This document shows positions 1 through 10,950 of a DNA stretch of 64,000 nucleotides, one piece after another. The stretch spans positions 97,648,436 to 97,712,435 of the forward strand of contig CM061243.1 in the NCBI GenBank assembly GCA_030848705.1, given 5' to 3'. Position 1 is the stretch's first letter; every line of letters begins with the position of its first letter. Source of the stretch: Heracleum sosnowskyi (taxonomy: Eukaryota > Streptophyta > Magnoliopsida > Apiales > Apiaceae). The notes beneath the pieces are model-generated. The model was not told the origin of the DNA, ran no database searches, and worked only from the letters and a program-made list of their open reading frames with translations. Made by a program: the position numbers and the translations under genes.

Positions 1-484
1 AGCTACTACTGATGATCCAGCCACACAAGAACCACTCAATCAAAGTTTGGGTGAAGGCTTAGCAATTGGAATGGTCACACAAGAACCATTTTCTCAAAGG
101 GAGAATGAAGACATTTCTATTCCAGCCACACAAGAACCATCTTCTCAATGTGAAGATGCAGGCAAAGCTACAGTTTCTGAGGAATTTCCTGACAAAGCTC
201 AAGGGATTTCTGGTGCAGATGAAATTGAAATATTAGTCGAGGACACTGTCAATGGGGGAAGTACACAAGAACCTTTAACTCAAAGTGTTAAAGCAGCTTC
301 TGAACCTCAGGCTCCACAAGAACCATTGGTATCAAATCCTGATGGAAGCCAATCAAATCCTGACGGTGTTGCTCCTGATGCTAGTGTTGCTCCTGATACT
401 GAGCCAATCCTGATACAGCCACTTAGCTCAAGACCAATGATAGATCCTATCACAGTATCACATGACAAACTTGATTTATTTTGA
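1..484 (+). pseudogene. Sirevirus env-like ORF, internal fragment
   Basis: The frame is open from base 2 to a stop at 482-484 with no ATG of its own, so this is the middle of a longer ORF that begins left of the window. It encodes a low-complexity acidic protein with repeated TQEP/ATQEP blocks and SNPDG and PDAS units. It is nearly identical to 56285-56745 of the Sirevirus copy at 37480-59113 and clearly related to 22830-23250 of the copy at 15092-26474. Homology stops near 471; the last few codons come from the adjoining repeat. The fragment belongs to the third ORF that Sirevirus-type copia elements carry downstream of RNase H. That ORF is usually called env-like, although no fusion function is shown here. 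Confidence 0.75.
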
Positions 485-924
485 GTAAATTAAAAATTTG
501 CTGCCTTGTGTGATTAAATGTTTAAATAATATTATGTGGATGCGTGATGTGCTATTATGTGATTAAAAATGATTTTCAGTATTTATTAGTAAATTTGAGC
601 CCGACAAATTGTTTAAGGTAAATTAGTTCAAAATTCGTTTAATTATGAATTTTGGTGCATTTAAATGTTTTTAGAAGAAATTTTAGTATGTAAATAGTTT
701 TATTAGTTAAATTAATTATTTTAGAGTTTATTTGGTTTAAAAAGAATTGTTTCAGTATCGTATTAGTCCCGCTAAATTGTAGTCAGTGGGCTAATTAAAA
801 TGTTAAGTTATTATCCTTATCTATTTCTAATTGATTAAACTCACACCACACAATATATACGTACATATACAGTCCTACCATTCGGATAAGAAGAAAGAAA
901 AAGAAAAGTTCAGAGAACACAGTA

Positions 925-943
925 CCCCCCCCCCCCCCCCCCC
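925..943. repeat. Poly-C run (19 bp)
   Basis: An uninterrupted run of 19 C lies between a purine-rich stretch and a GC-rich patch (about 945-1130) inside the reverse long LTR. The overlapping ORFs on both strands here are by-products of base composition. Confidence 0.9.
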
Positions 944-1354
944 GTGCTCTGTGAATCACGCGCCACTCCCAGTTCCGATCTTCTCTGCGCGTAGCCACCC
1001 GTCTCTGCTCTTTCCGCGTGACAGCCGTGCACAACAACACCTGGTTCTGTTTTCTCCCCGTCCTTTCTATTCCACCGCCGCACACAGCCACCGGCCACTG
1101 GCGTTTTTTTCCCTGTCAAATTCCGGCCGCAACCAACCAGAGTTCGTGTTTATGGGTATCAATCGAAACTCAGTTTGATTTAATTGTATGTTTCTGTATA
1201 TATATATATAGGCTATTGCTCCATAAAGAACACCCTTAAATAAAGAACAAAAAAGAACACTTTAAACTAATATGGACCTTCAGATTAAAAATAGATCCGA
1301 CGGTTGAGAATAAGTTACAAATAAAATACAGTTAGATTTATTTTTCACGATGAA

Positions 1355-2590
1355 ACATTGAGATACAACTTTGTATGTATACATCACATACATATATCGA
1401 TAATGAGTAGATCTATTTGGTTTCTTCGTCGATCATTTCAATCGATTTCAGCATTGGTTCTTCTGATTCTTCCGATTATAGTGAATTAAAGATTTAATCC
1501 TTGTGATATGGTAAACTCGATTACATCGCTTGCCTTTTGATTCATATCTTTGTCTATGATATTGTTATGGTGATCACTTTGGTCTCACTGCCTAATTGTG
1601 TTTCTGTGACTGTGCTTTAAATTGTTAATTTTCATTGATTAATTTGATTATTGTTGATATATAATTTAGTTTTTGCTTTAATTTGTGATAGGTTTTGATA
1701 TTCTTCCTATTATGATTTTGTTTTGCGTGTTTGTATGTGTAGTAGCATCATGTCTATGTTTATAATTGTTTTTATTGATTTTCTATAGTAGAGATTCTAC
1801 TCTAGATTCTAACCTTCTGAATTAATCTGATTATTTAATTTTGTGATATGATTGTACTTTAGATTCTAAAGTTTACCATTGATAAATCTATCCAGGCTTT
1901 TTGCCTAATAATATTGCTTTCAGAAACAAACTAGAATTTATACATTGTTGATTTCAAAATCATATTTTATTAGACCTTGGTTGTAATAGCGTCTACTTTA
2001 TGCTTAGAATCTGTTTTTAAAAGTTTAAAAATGTAAATTTATATAAATTTAAATATACAATTTATGGACAGGGTGTTGTTCATGTTGGTAATGATCAACG
2101 TTCTGAATAACAAAAAATAAACTTTTAAATTGTTCTCAGTTTTGTAAATTTATATAGTTTTGATTCTCTATTACATCCTAATATCCATTGTCATATGCAC
2201 TTTTGAAATTTTAAAGTTTTGATTCTATGTTAGATTCTACTCTCTCTTTACACCTCTAATTTTTTTTGAGTAATAATGATTCTTAGCTTAATTCTGTATA
2301 TAGATGTATGTAGTTTGTATGTTAGGAATATTAATTACGTCCACAGTTGTTTAGTACTTTTATTTGGAATTTAAATGTGATTTTAAATATTAAACTGATC
2401 TTGATCTTGTCAGCCACACTAGAGAATAAATTATGAATCAATGACTTGTTATAGCAAGGTGAACTAAAGCTATGAGTTAGGGATAAATGATAATGTTTTG
2501 TATGTATCGATCAAACATTGAGAGCTTTGTATGTATCGATAATCTGTAGATCGATTCGATCTCATTGTCGATCAGTTCAATCATAGTTAT
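1355..2590. repeat. Internal duplication of a ~90-bp block
   Basis: A block at about 1355-1450 (AACATTGAG, then TTTGTATGTAT, ATCGATAATGAGTAGATC and GTCGATCATTTCAATCGA) recurs in diverged form at about 2510-2585 (CATTGAGAGC, TTTGTATGTATCGATAAT, GTAGATCGATTCGATC, GTCGATCAGTTCAATC). The two copies are in the same orientation. Confidence 0.5.
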
Positions 2591-3550
2591 AGTTGTAGTT
2601 GCAGTTAATCTTAGTTTACATTTTTTAGCATTTGGTTGCATAATTATATTTCCCAAAATACGCAACTTAAAACAATTTTTGACACTCTATTTTAAAACAG
2701 AGCAAGAAAGACATATATTTTGATTTAAGAGTTATTAGCTGTTTGATTGGCTAAAATTTAGGGTTAACAGTTAACCTTTAGGGTTCATTGTTTCCATTTT
2801 GGGGTTTAGAAATATTCAAAATGACTAATAAACCGTATACGGGCTTAGGGTTTAGGGTTTAGGGTTTAGGGTTGTTTACAACCCTAAACCCTAGACTCTA
2901 AACCCTAACCTTGCCTGATTTTAGGGTTGTTTACAACCCTAAAATCAGGACACCAGACTGTGTAAGAAAATAATGATAGAATTCATGTTCTATAATTTTG
3001 ATTCAATGTTAGATTCTGTGATCTCGTCTCTGATCATTATGAATTTCTTTCAAATATTGATTCCATATTACATTCTATAGTGTTGCCTAGTATTTTTATG
3101 AATCTCCCTGAGTTGCATTTGTTGATTTTATTAAGTTATAAGATATGTAGATGCTATGGTTGATTCTTTTGGCTGCTTTGAGTTTTTTATAATTTGTAGC
3201 AGTTTTGATTCTATAGCTGATTCTATATTAGAGTAAATATTCCCTATTTCGATAAATTTTCCAGCTTTTCTCAATTTTTATCTTTTTTAAAATTTTGTAA
3301 ATTTGATTCTAAACTAGATTCTGTAAAATTTATACTATTATCTGACTTTGTGTGCTTCCTCTGTATTTTATTTTTTTAGAGTATTTGATTCGATACTAGA
3401 TTCTATATGACCTGTTTAAACAATTTTTAAATCTTATCACATTCTCCAGCAATTGCACACAATGAACATTGTTGATTTTGACAGTAAGGGGTAAGTGCTA
3501 TAATTTTTAATGATCCATCAAGCAGGTCTTGGTTACAGTGATTCTACCAT
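1780..3550 (+). repeat. Array of bipartite GATTCTA motifs, left set
   Basis: Paired hexamers recur as GATTCTA, 4-7 bases, then (A)GATTCTA. Examples are near 1788-1811, 2220-2240, 2998-3017, 3057-3078, 3205-3228, 3302-3322 and 3386-3406. They are separated by unrelated AT-rich DNA and all point the same way. Repeated short motifs inside the termini are where transposases of several superfamilies bind, so a subterminal binding array is the likely role. This is an inference. Confidence 0.55.
2843..2947. repeat. Telomere-type TTTAGGG repeats in foldback arrangement
   Basis: Four head-to-tail TTTAGGG units (about 2846-2872) run into GTTGTTTACAAC and then into CCCTAAA units on the opposite strand (2880-2910). 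A second smaller foldback follows: TGATTTTAGGGTTGTTTACA, then its complement ending ACCCTAAAATCAGG (about 2917-2949). The TTGTTTACAA turn occurs in both hairpins. It lies inside a transposon, so it is interstitial and not a chromosome end. Confidence 0.8.
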
Positions 3551-4271
3551 TTTTATTGCTATATTAATCAGTTTCCAGACATTTTGCGTGCTTTTAGGGT
3601 ATAATTAAGGTCTTTTTCTCGTAGGGATTTCATGCTGTGCATGTTAGGTTAAAAAAGAAAAAGGTTTTGAGAATCTAATATTTGCTAGGTGTTAATGTTA
3701 GAATGCTTGCACAAGGAAATGTAGAGAACCAGACAATTTAGCTCAATCAGGCTTGTATTATTTTTAATGCTTTGATTTTGTTTTTGTGCACCAGTGGGAG
3801 GAAAATCACATCAAGTGGACAACGGGGATCTCGATCAAGTTGCTGGAAGGATTGCTGTTGTTGTTCCTTGAATAAATTATGTTGATTTTCTTTGGATGAA
3901 CATTAAACACTCAGTTTTCATTTGAGTTTTATGTCTCGAATATGTAGCTTATAGGACACATTTGCTTTGCTGGACCTGGTGTACCAGATTTTTTTTAAAG
4001 TTAGGGGTATATATCCTAATTTTGTATGTTGAATGTTATTTAACATGTTTTGTTTCTGGACCCAGTTTGCATTAGTAGGTTCAATATTGAAATCATACCA
4101 CTGGACTGCAAACTAAATTATGGAAGTATCCATTTGGTTGAAGAAATGAAACAAGGTGAGAATGGAAGTGGATGTGATACTGTGAGAACCAAATCTTCTG
4201 CACTAGATCACAAAGTGCACTAGTGCGGTATCGGTAAAAGATGACATGGTTCTTCAGTTCTAGTAGAATTT

Positions 4272-4398
4272 GCTTGACATGGCCACTGTGAGGCAGGAAT
4301 TCCTGGCTGTGTTTGTGGAGAGGTTTGTGGACGGATATTTCATTATCGATGGTTGCTTTTAAACCTACATTTCATTTCCTCACAGTGGCCAAGACAAG
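4272..4398. repeat. Imperfect inverted repeat, 21-bp arms
   Basis: The left arm around 4272-4292 contains TGGCCACTGTGAGG and the right arm (4378-4398) its complement CCTCACAGTGGCCA. Pairing extends through GCTTGNC on the outside with two mismatches. The loop is about 85 bases. A transcript would fold into a long hairpin. No known miRNA was recognised. Confidence 0.6.
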
Positions 4399-4699
4399 CC
4401 AATAGTGATATAACTTTCAGTAAAAAACTAAATCTGAACAAAATCAGCAAAATAAATACCAGGGCTATTGCAAATTAAGTGAATACAACATAATTGGTTG
4501 CATTATGAATAATCATGATATGATAATTTAGCTTATATATTTAGATAAATCACTTTAGTTAGCAAAGATAGAACTAAACTACTTTTAGTCTCCTAATAAA
4601 CAGATAAATATGTCAACTTTCTGCATCACATACCTATTGTACTTTTCCTTGGTAAATAAAACATATTGAAGAAGCAACTATATATAAGCTATTGCACAT

Positions 4700-5530
4700 G
4701 TAGATTATGCAAATGACTGAATCCCACACTGACAAAATGCCAATTTTTCCAATGCTTGAACTCAGGCACGAATATGAATTATGTCTAACATATTCATTAT
4801 TCAGAAAACCTTCTAGTGGATCTCTTCATCATCAAGTTCACTTTGATTCGATTTTTAAAATCTTCAGAAGGCTTAGCAGGAACTCTCCATCCGTCTACCT
4901 TTCGAGAATGTTCCTGGAAAGATGGTACCTAAATATATAAAAAAAAATTAAATAAATCACCAGAAGCTAAGAAATACTAGGAGAAAACTGATGGTTACCA
5001 AGGAAAGTACATATGACTAGAACTTTTAAACAAGTATCGCTGGATCCCTTGGAACTTCTCTAGAGTTTTCTGGTGTCAATATCAGCACCTCTGTAGAATT
5101 CTCCGGTGTTGATGGTTTCTGAGTAGAATCTAGCAGTTCCATCGTAGTACGACAAAGAGGACAATCCAAGTAAGAGAAATAAGAAGAAGATAAATGGTTA
5201 GGGATAAGCAGAAAACCACATTCACAGATGCCATGTACATTACTATAATAACCCTCATTGGCCTTTCGGCCTAAAGGACTTGTTGCAGAACTGCAGTACA
5301 GAGCATAAATTTACAGTTGCTAAATGCTTACAGTTATTCTTCTGGCATGGGCTTCAGCAACTGACTAGCGTAGGTTATGAATATCGGGTCCCCAGTTGGA
5401 TATCTCCTCCAGGTAGTATGGAACAAGAGAACCGCCAAACAAAGAAATGGCAGCTGAATATAGTGGATATTGTGGTACAGGAACCTTGCAGCTGATATTG
5501 TTGCTGCTGATACTGAATTTTTTCTTGAGA
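4700..5530 (-). pseudogene. Coding-like remnant of an unidentified gene captured by the TIR element
   Basis: Read on the minus strand, 5495-5380 gives a Q/Y-rich then P/Y-rich segment (VPVPQYPLYSAA, then VPYYLEEISNWGPDI). A further frame at about 5240-5030 gives HGICECGFLLIPN and YLDCPLCRTTMELLDS followed by an STPENS-rich tail. A third piece at 4925-4800 reads KVDGWRVPAKPSEDF followed by a basic stretch. The pieces are in different frames and separated by stops or intron-like gaps. Amino-acid composition and codon-like regularity differ from the AT-rich surroundings. The CECG...CPLC spacing suggests a metal-binding motif, but I do not recognise the family. Capture of exons by the surrounding transposon is the likely origin. 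Confidence 0.35.
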
Positions 5531-5644
5531 ATCAAGCAGATAATCATAAATACTATTTAAGAAGCTGAAAAATATAAAAAGTATAAACATATAACAAACT
5601 CAAAATTCTCATTTTAAACACAATCCATTGTCATTCTTTATATA

Positions 5645-5724
5645 GCTAGGTGCCCCTAGCGGGGCCTAGTTTATATAAATTGTTCATTCTTTATATAAAC
5701 TAGGCCCCGCTAGGGGCACCTAGC
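5645..5724. repeat. Perfect 35-bp inverted repeat (hairpin)
   Basis: Arms 5645-5679 and 5690-5724 are exact reverse complements around a 10-base loop. Each arm also contains a smaller palindrome (GCCCCTAGCGGGGC) and is much richer in GC than the flanking DNA. It could extrude as a cruciform or give a short double-stranded RNA if transcribed. Confidence 0.9.
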
Positions 5725-5759
5725 AGTTCCATAACACAATCACAATCACACAAATGACA

Positions 5760-6770
5760 TTATATACAGAATCAAGCAGAGAATCATAACTAGTAATAAA
5801 TAATAGAAACTAACACATAATCACATAAATGACATTAGTACAGAGAATCAAGCACAGAATCATAATTTTTGACAAATCATAGAAACTAACACACAATCAC
5901 ACAAATGACATCAGTACAGATAATCAAGCAGAGAATCATAATACACTTACAAAAATATCAATTATATAAAGAATCAAGCAGAATCCTACTTATATATACA
6001 ATTTATACATATATAATCTCAAACAAAATCAGAGTTACATTATAAACAAAATCGTACTTATAAACACAGAATCGGAGTTAGAAACACATGTTCTAGTTAA
6101 CATTTTCAACTGTTCTTCACGCTTCACGCTTCACTGATTAGATTTTAGCTGAAACGATAGATAATAACATTATATTAACATGCATTTCTTATAGAATCGA
6201 TAATTACATCTAAATACCTAAATTACATAAAATAGAATCTATCATATAATCTCGCAAATTACAATTAGGAGATACTAGCAACATTAGTCAAAAAATAGAA
6301 GCTTATGTAGAATCTCATAAAATATACAAGTAAAATTTAGGCACACAAAGTGGAATCGAACATAGAATTTTAGAATAACGTCAATTAGCCTCAAAATACT
6401 TTACAAATAGGGCACGTAGAAAACTCATAGAATCTAATCATTTATAAACACAAAGAAAAGTAGAATCTATCGTATAATGTCGTTTATCTTTAACAATTAC
6501 ACTTCACATAGCTAAGATATATTCAAAGTAGCATTCAACGAATCGCACAAAATGTTATATATACACAAGGAAAAATAATATATCTTTTAAGCTTATTTTT
6601 TCCCTTAAAAATAAGCACAATAATTGAATCAAGGGTAGAATCTCATACATGAACTTCAAACTATCGATTCAAAATCATAACTTTCTGTAATACAGTTAAT
6701 AACTTTTCAAAGCATTACCTCAAGTATGTAGCACGACTCGATTCTCGGCGATTCTTCAATTCTTGTATGA
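5760..6770 (-). repeat. Array of bipartite AGAATC motifs, reverse orientation
   Basis: This mirrors the left array. Pairs such as AGAATCAAGCAGAGAATC occur near 5768, 5838 and 5920, and looser pairs run on to about 6650. Three of the first units lie in repeats of about 60-80 bp that also share ACACAATCACA and AAATGACAT. The array ends at two GGCGATTCTTCAA copies (about 6745 and 6778). Confidence 0.55.
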
Positions 6771-7034
6771 ATTTTTGGCGATTCTTCAACTAAAAAGATA
6801 GGGAGTAGCTTCGCTTTCGGTTTATAAAACTTAATTTCAGAATTTTAAATTCCACTTTCAAATATATTTGTGTTTTTTTGTATGTATATGCACTTTCTAT
6901 TTTTTGGAATGTGATGATTCTTAGTATATGTGTGTTTATCTTTTATGTAAAGTTTCGTGTTTCTATTGCATATTTTTAATTTTTTGAAGTTGTAATTCTG
7001 CTTTAAATTATACTGTTCAACATTGTGTGTTTTC

Positions 7035-7480
7035 AATTTGTTGCAGTGTGGTGATTCTCTTTTAGAATGTGATTCTGAATTCTTATTTGTGGATTCAATG
7101 ATTCTGATATGATTGAATGCTTCATCAAGTTCGTAATTTACTTGTCGTTTTGTTTATATAAATTTTATCATTGATCTTTAAGAGTTTTAAATTAATCTTT
7201 TTTTATGTGTTTGGACATATACTAGCAATTGAGATTCATGTGGTTTTAATTGTGTTTGAGAATTTTCCAAAGTTTAAGCGGTTTGATTCTATGTTAGATT
7301 TTGCTTTCTCTCTTTTAAACATTTCTTTTAGTTTTATAGTTTTGATTTGGTATCAAATATTAAAGTCTGTGTTTTGAGCACTTTTTGGTTTTAGGATTTT
7401 AATGCTATGTTAGATTCCACTATACATGTACTGAGCATTTTTTTTTTAAGTGTTTGAGTATATGTTAGATTCTACTAACT
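7035..7480 (+). repeat. Second forward GATTCT array
   Basis: Pairs in the same sense as 1780-3550 recur here (GATTCTATGTTAGATTTTGC near 7285, and similar at about 7060, 7100, 7405 and 7465). A forward array directly after a reverse array suggests the start of a second related unit. Confidence 0.45.
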
Positions 7481-7499
7481 TGATTTTTTCGAAGGGTGA

Positions 7500-10300
7500 A
7501 AATCTATCTTTTCAGGTAATGATTTTGATTACACTTTTCTATGCATCCTATATATGAATTTATGTCTTCAAATTTTAATTGGGTTTAAGGGTTTTTTTTA
7601 CTATTTCATATGATGACAATGAGTTCAAAGAACCTTTCGATGTGTTTTTTTTTACTATTTGTGTCTAATGGTTGTTTGAATATGTTGATTTAGGGGATCC
7701 TTCTCAGAATCGGAATCTGTAGGATAAAGATGTTGATATCATCAGGCACAAATGCAGTATTTGTCTAAGGTTTTTCCGAATGACCAAGTACTGGATGGAG
7801 AGAAGAGGTGCCACTGAGAGAAAGGGGGATGATCCATCATCTCAACTGTAAGGAGGATCATAGTCAAACCAACAATTTGTTGCAAATGGAGCTTTTACGT
7901 TTAACTTGAACTTTCTTGCACCACTTGAAGATGACTATTTTATCTTTCTTTTTAACTTGTTGTGTCCGGAATTAAGGTTGGGGGCTGTAAGAAAATTATG
8001 AAATTCTCATTTTATTGATAACTTATTTGTACTCTAAATTATGGTATAGTACTTGGTAACCTTCTAAAGAATCTACTTTTGTTTTAATTTCAAATATACT
8101 AGAAACTTTAGAAGAGAAAATGATGGAATAAAGTATAAAAACAAGAAAGTCATGCTCATGTCTAGTGAAAAAGAAATAGAAAAGAAAAGTGTTTTTTTTA
8201 ATATCTATAAATGTTTTTTTATTTTGCATATAACCGACATAATTAATTTAAATTCTGCATATTTTACAGAATCTTGCACATGATCATTTGTCTTTCAATG
8301 GTGTTATAGAATATCAATCGATGATAACTATATATGTTTAAGATTGATTAAAATGTCAGGAATTGATTGACGAAGCTAATGTATACAATGCTAGATTTAG
8401 TCAAGAAAAATTCCTTTTATTTCCTCTTTACAAAAAAAGAGGCAAATGCAGAAGATGGTAGTTTATACATCTATACAAAAGATAGCAAACATCGCTATAA
8501 AAAGCCATATAACAATTTAACAAAATAATTATTTCCTTTTATTACCAATCCTAAGTTCAACTTAGGATAAAAGTACAATACAAGTACAATTGTAAAACAT
8601 GTTTAGTGAATTGAGTCCAAAAACTTACACAAACAATATATAAAATTTTATGTCTAGTCTCCAAGCCATGCACATAAATTCCTTGAACACCGCAATAACT
8701 CACAAGCTTATCCTCAGACTTAAACAAAAGTTTCATTTGTTTCTTCAAATTTTAGCGCTTGCGAATATTAAGTCCCAGAAGAATGATGCCCCAAAAAATG
8801 TCATCCATCAGAATCATCACCACCGAATGTGATAAATTCACCGGAATAAGTGTGAGACAAAGGCGCAAACTAGCAAGCACAAAACAATTCCAACACTCGC
8901 ATGAACAAAGATTTGTTCAAAATTTTCACGAGATAATCAATAACATATTGGACATCCATAACCAAGTTCCACGATCACACTTTACTCCATTCAAGCTCTG
9001 CCATGACAAGTGAGTAATATAAGAAAAATAGAAGTGCGGAAAATCAATATGTTCATACTAGTATAACTCCAAGTAGTATAAACTTCAAATTCAGAGAAAT
9101 TAAATTATAATCTAGGAACTTCAATTGTAATTGTGCAGGCTTCCAAATTAATTAGTAGACTCTAAAATATAATCACATATATCATTAGAAATAATCGATA
9201 ATTAAGCTTCATGCAGCTAATACTTCAGCGCAATAACAAATTCTAATATTAAATCTCAAATCGGATGGAGAATCATATTTACATTTCTAAGTTATATTTG
9301 AACTAAAAGAATTTTTTTTCATGAGCATGAGTTACAATTACAAGAACTCTAGCATATTTACATGTAACAACCATGTAAAACGAAATGAAATAAATTTAGG
9401 CTCATTCAGTCCAATATTGGCGACAATAAATATGAAGCATTTATGGGGATGACTATTTTGATAGCAAAGTTTTATCGACCTTTAAAACATAGATGCAAGA
9501 TACGTAAAATTATATAACTTACTTGCAACTACTAATTTAAGTTGTGTTGGGTGCATAGTAAATTGTCATCCCAAATTCTTGAAAAAAGGTCTTGTGAGTC
9601 CTTAAAAACTAAGGAACACATAAAATTATATTGACAAATTTTCTGGGCCGAAAAACATTAATTAGGCTCAAATCAGATACTAATACACTTAATCGAATTG
9701 CTTATAAAATGCTTCTTTGAGTCATGTATTGTCTATAGAAACGACCTACTTGGTACTTACCAACTTTTGGCTTTTTCCATAACATACCATGTGGCCAGGC
9801 AATATTTCAACTATGAAAAGAGTAAAAATTTGGGAGTTAATTGAGCTTATCCAATGGAAATAATGTAATTTCTCTAAGAAGTCAAAAAAAAACTCAGTAT
9901 GTCCAATAGTAAGCATCACAAGCCATGTATTATGCATATATAAATCTAAGAAGCACATGTGCAATGCAATTAAAGAATTCTGAAGCATAAGTTTCTAGAA
10001 ACTATTTTGATGTTTGGCCTGGTTTTCACAACAATGTAATGTAGAACAATGTAACGCTGAACCAGACATGTGATAACTAGTCTCTACCACAAAGTCTATT
10101 ATTTTTGTGTTAGAGGTTGATTCAATAAATAAGTGAACCCTATAACACTTGAGTCTCAACTAGAGTATACAAACACAAAACTGAAGAATATTTAAATCAA
10201 ATTAGATGAGTACAACAATCACGGTGATTAGTGATAAAATTACGAATTTTTATGGAAACCAGCACTACACTTCGATACTCACAATTGTTATTATTAAAAA
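7500..10300. other. AT-rich interior of the TIR element, no gene recognised
   Basis: No ORF here resembles a known protein. A short less AT-rich stretch at about 7690-7880 may be another gene scrap, but its frames are broken and I cannot name it. Confidence 0.5.
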
Positions 10301-10319
10301 TTTATAATACTAAAACAAT

Positions 10320-10950
10320 TATTTAGTCATAGAATCTAATTTTAAATGACATATAATCTAACCAAGCAAAAAAATAAGTTAAACTACTCATTTAACACAA
10401 AATCTTATATAGATAAAATCTAATGACAACTAACTAACATAGAACCTAACATAGAATCTAATCAAGTATAAAAATAATATAAATTAAGAAAGCACAGAAT
10501 CATGCTAAGAAGTACAATTACACAAACAACACTACTTACGATACTTACGATTGCACAAACATAAACTAGAAGAGAATTTAACACAAAATTTCAATTAAAT
10601 AAAATCTAATGGCAACTAACTAACATAGAACCTAAAATAGAATCTAACCAAGCATAAAAATAAGTTAAATTACGCAAGCACAAAATCATGCTCAAAATTA
10701 CGATTACACAAACAACACAACTTACAAATGCACAAACATAAAGTAGTAGAGAATCTCACATAGATATTTGGAATCAAATAACATAGAATCAAAAATAGAA
10801 TCTACCATTTTATATCTAAAATGTAACACATAATCAACCATAGAATCACAAAACCAAAAAAAAACTACTAAAATAACAATTAAACTAATACTTACGAATC
10901 ATTACCTCGATGAATGAGCAATTGGAAGGCGATTCTTCAAATTATCACAG
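10320..10950 (-). repeat. Second reverse AGAATC array
   Basis: Repeated ACATAGAATCTAA and TAGAATC pairs occur near 10330, 10445, 10632 and 10785-10800. They lie in two ~140-bp copies (about 10420-10560 and 10590-10720) that share TAATGNCAACTAACTAACAT and ACAAACAACAC. The array closes with CATTACCTCGATGA...GGCGATTCTTCAA, the counterpart of 6712-6760. Confidence 0.5.

Noticed and set aside
795..1239. Overlapping ORFs on both strands around the poly-C run
   Set aside because: Proline/glycine runs from poly-C and GC-rich LTR sequence; no homology recognised.
2843..2949. Chromosome end or telomere
   Set aside because: Only a few units, in both orientations, inside a transposon with DNA continuing on both sides.
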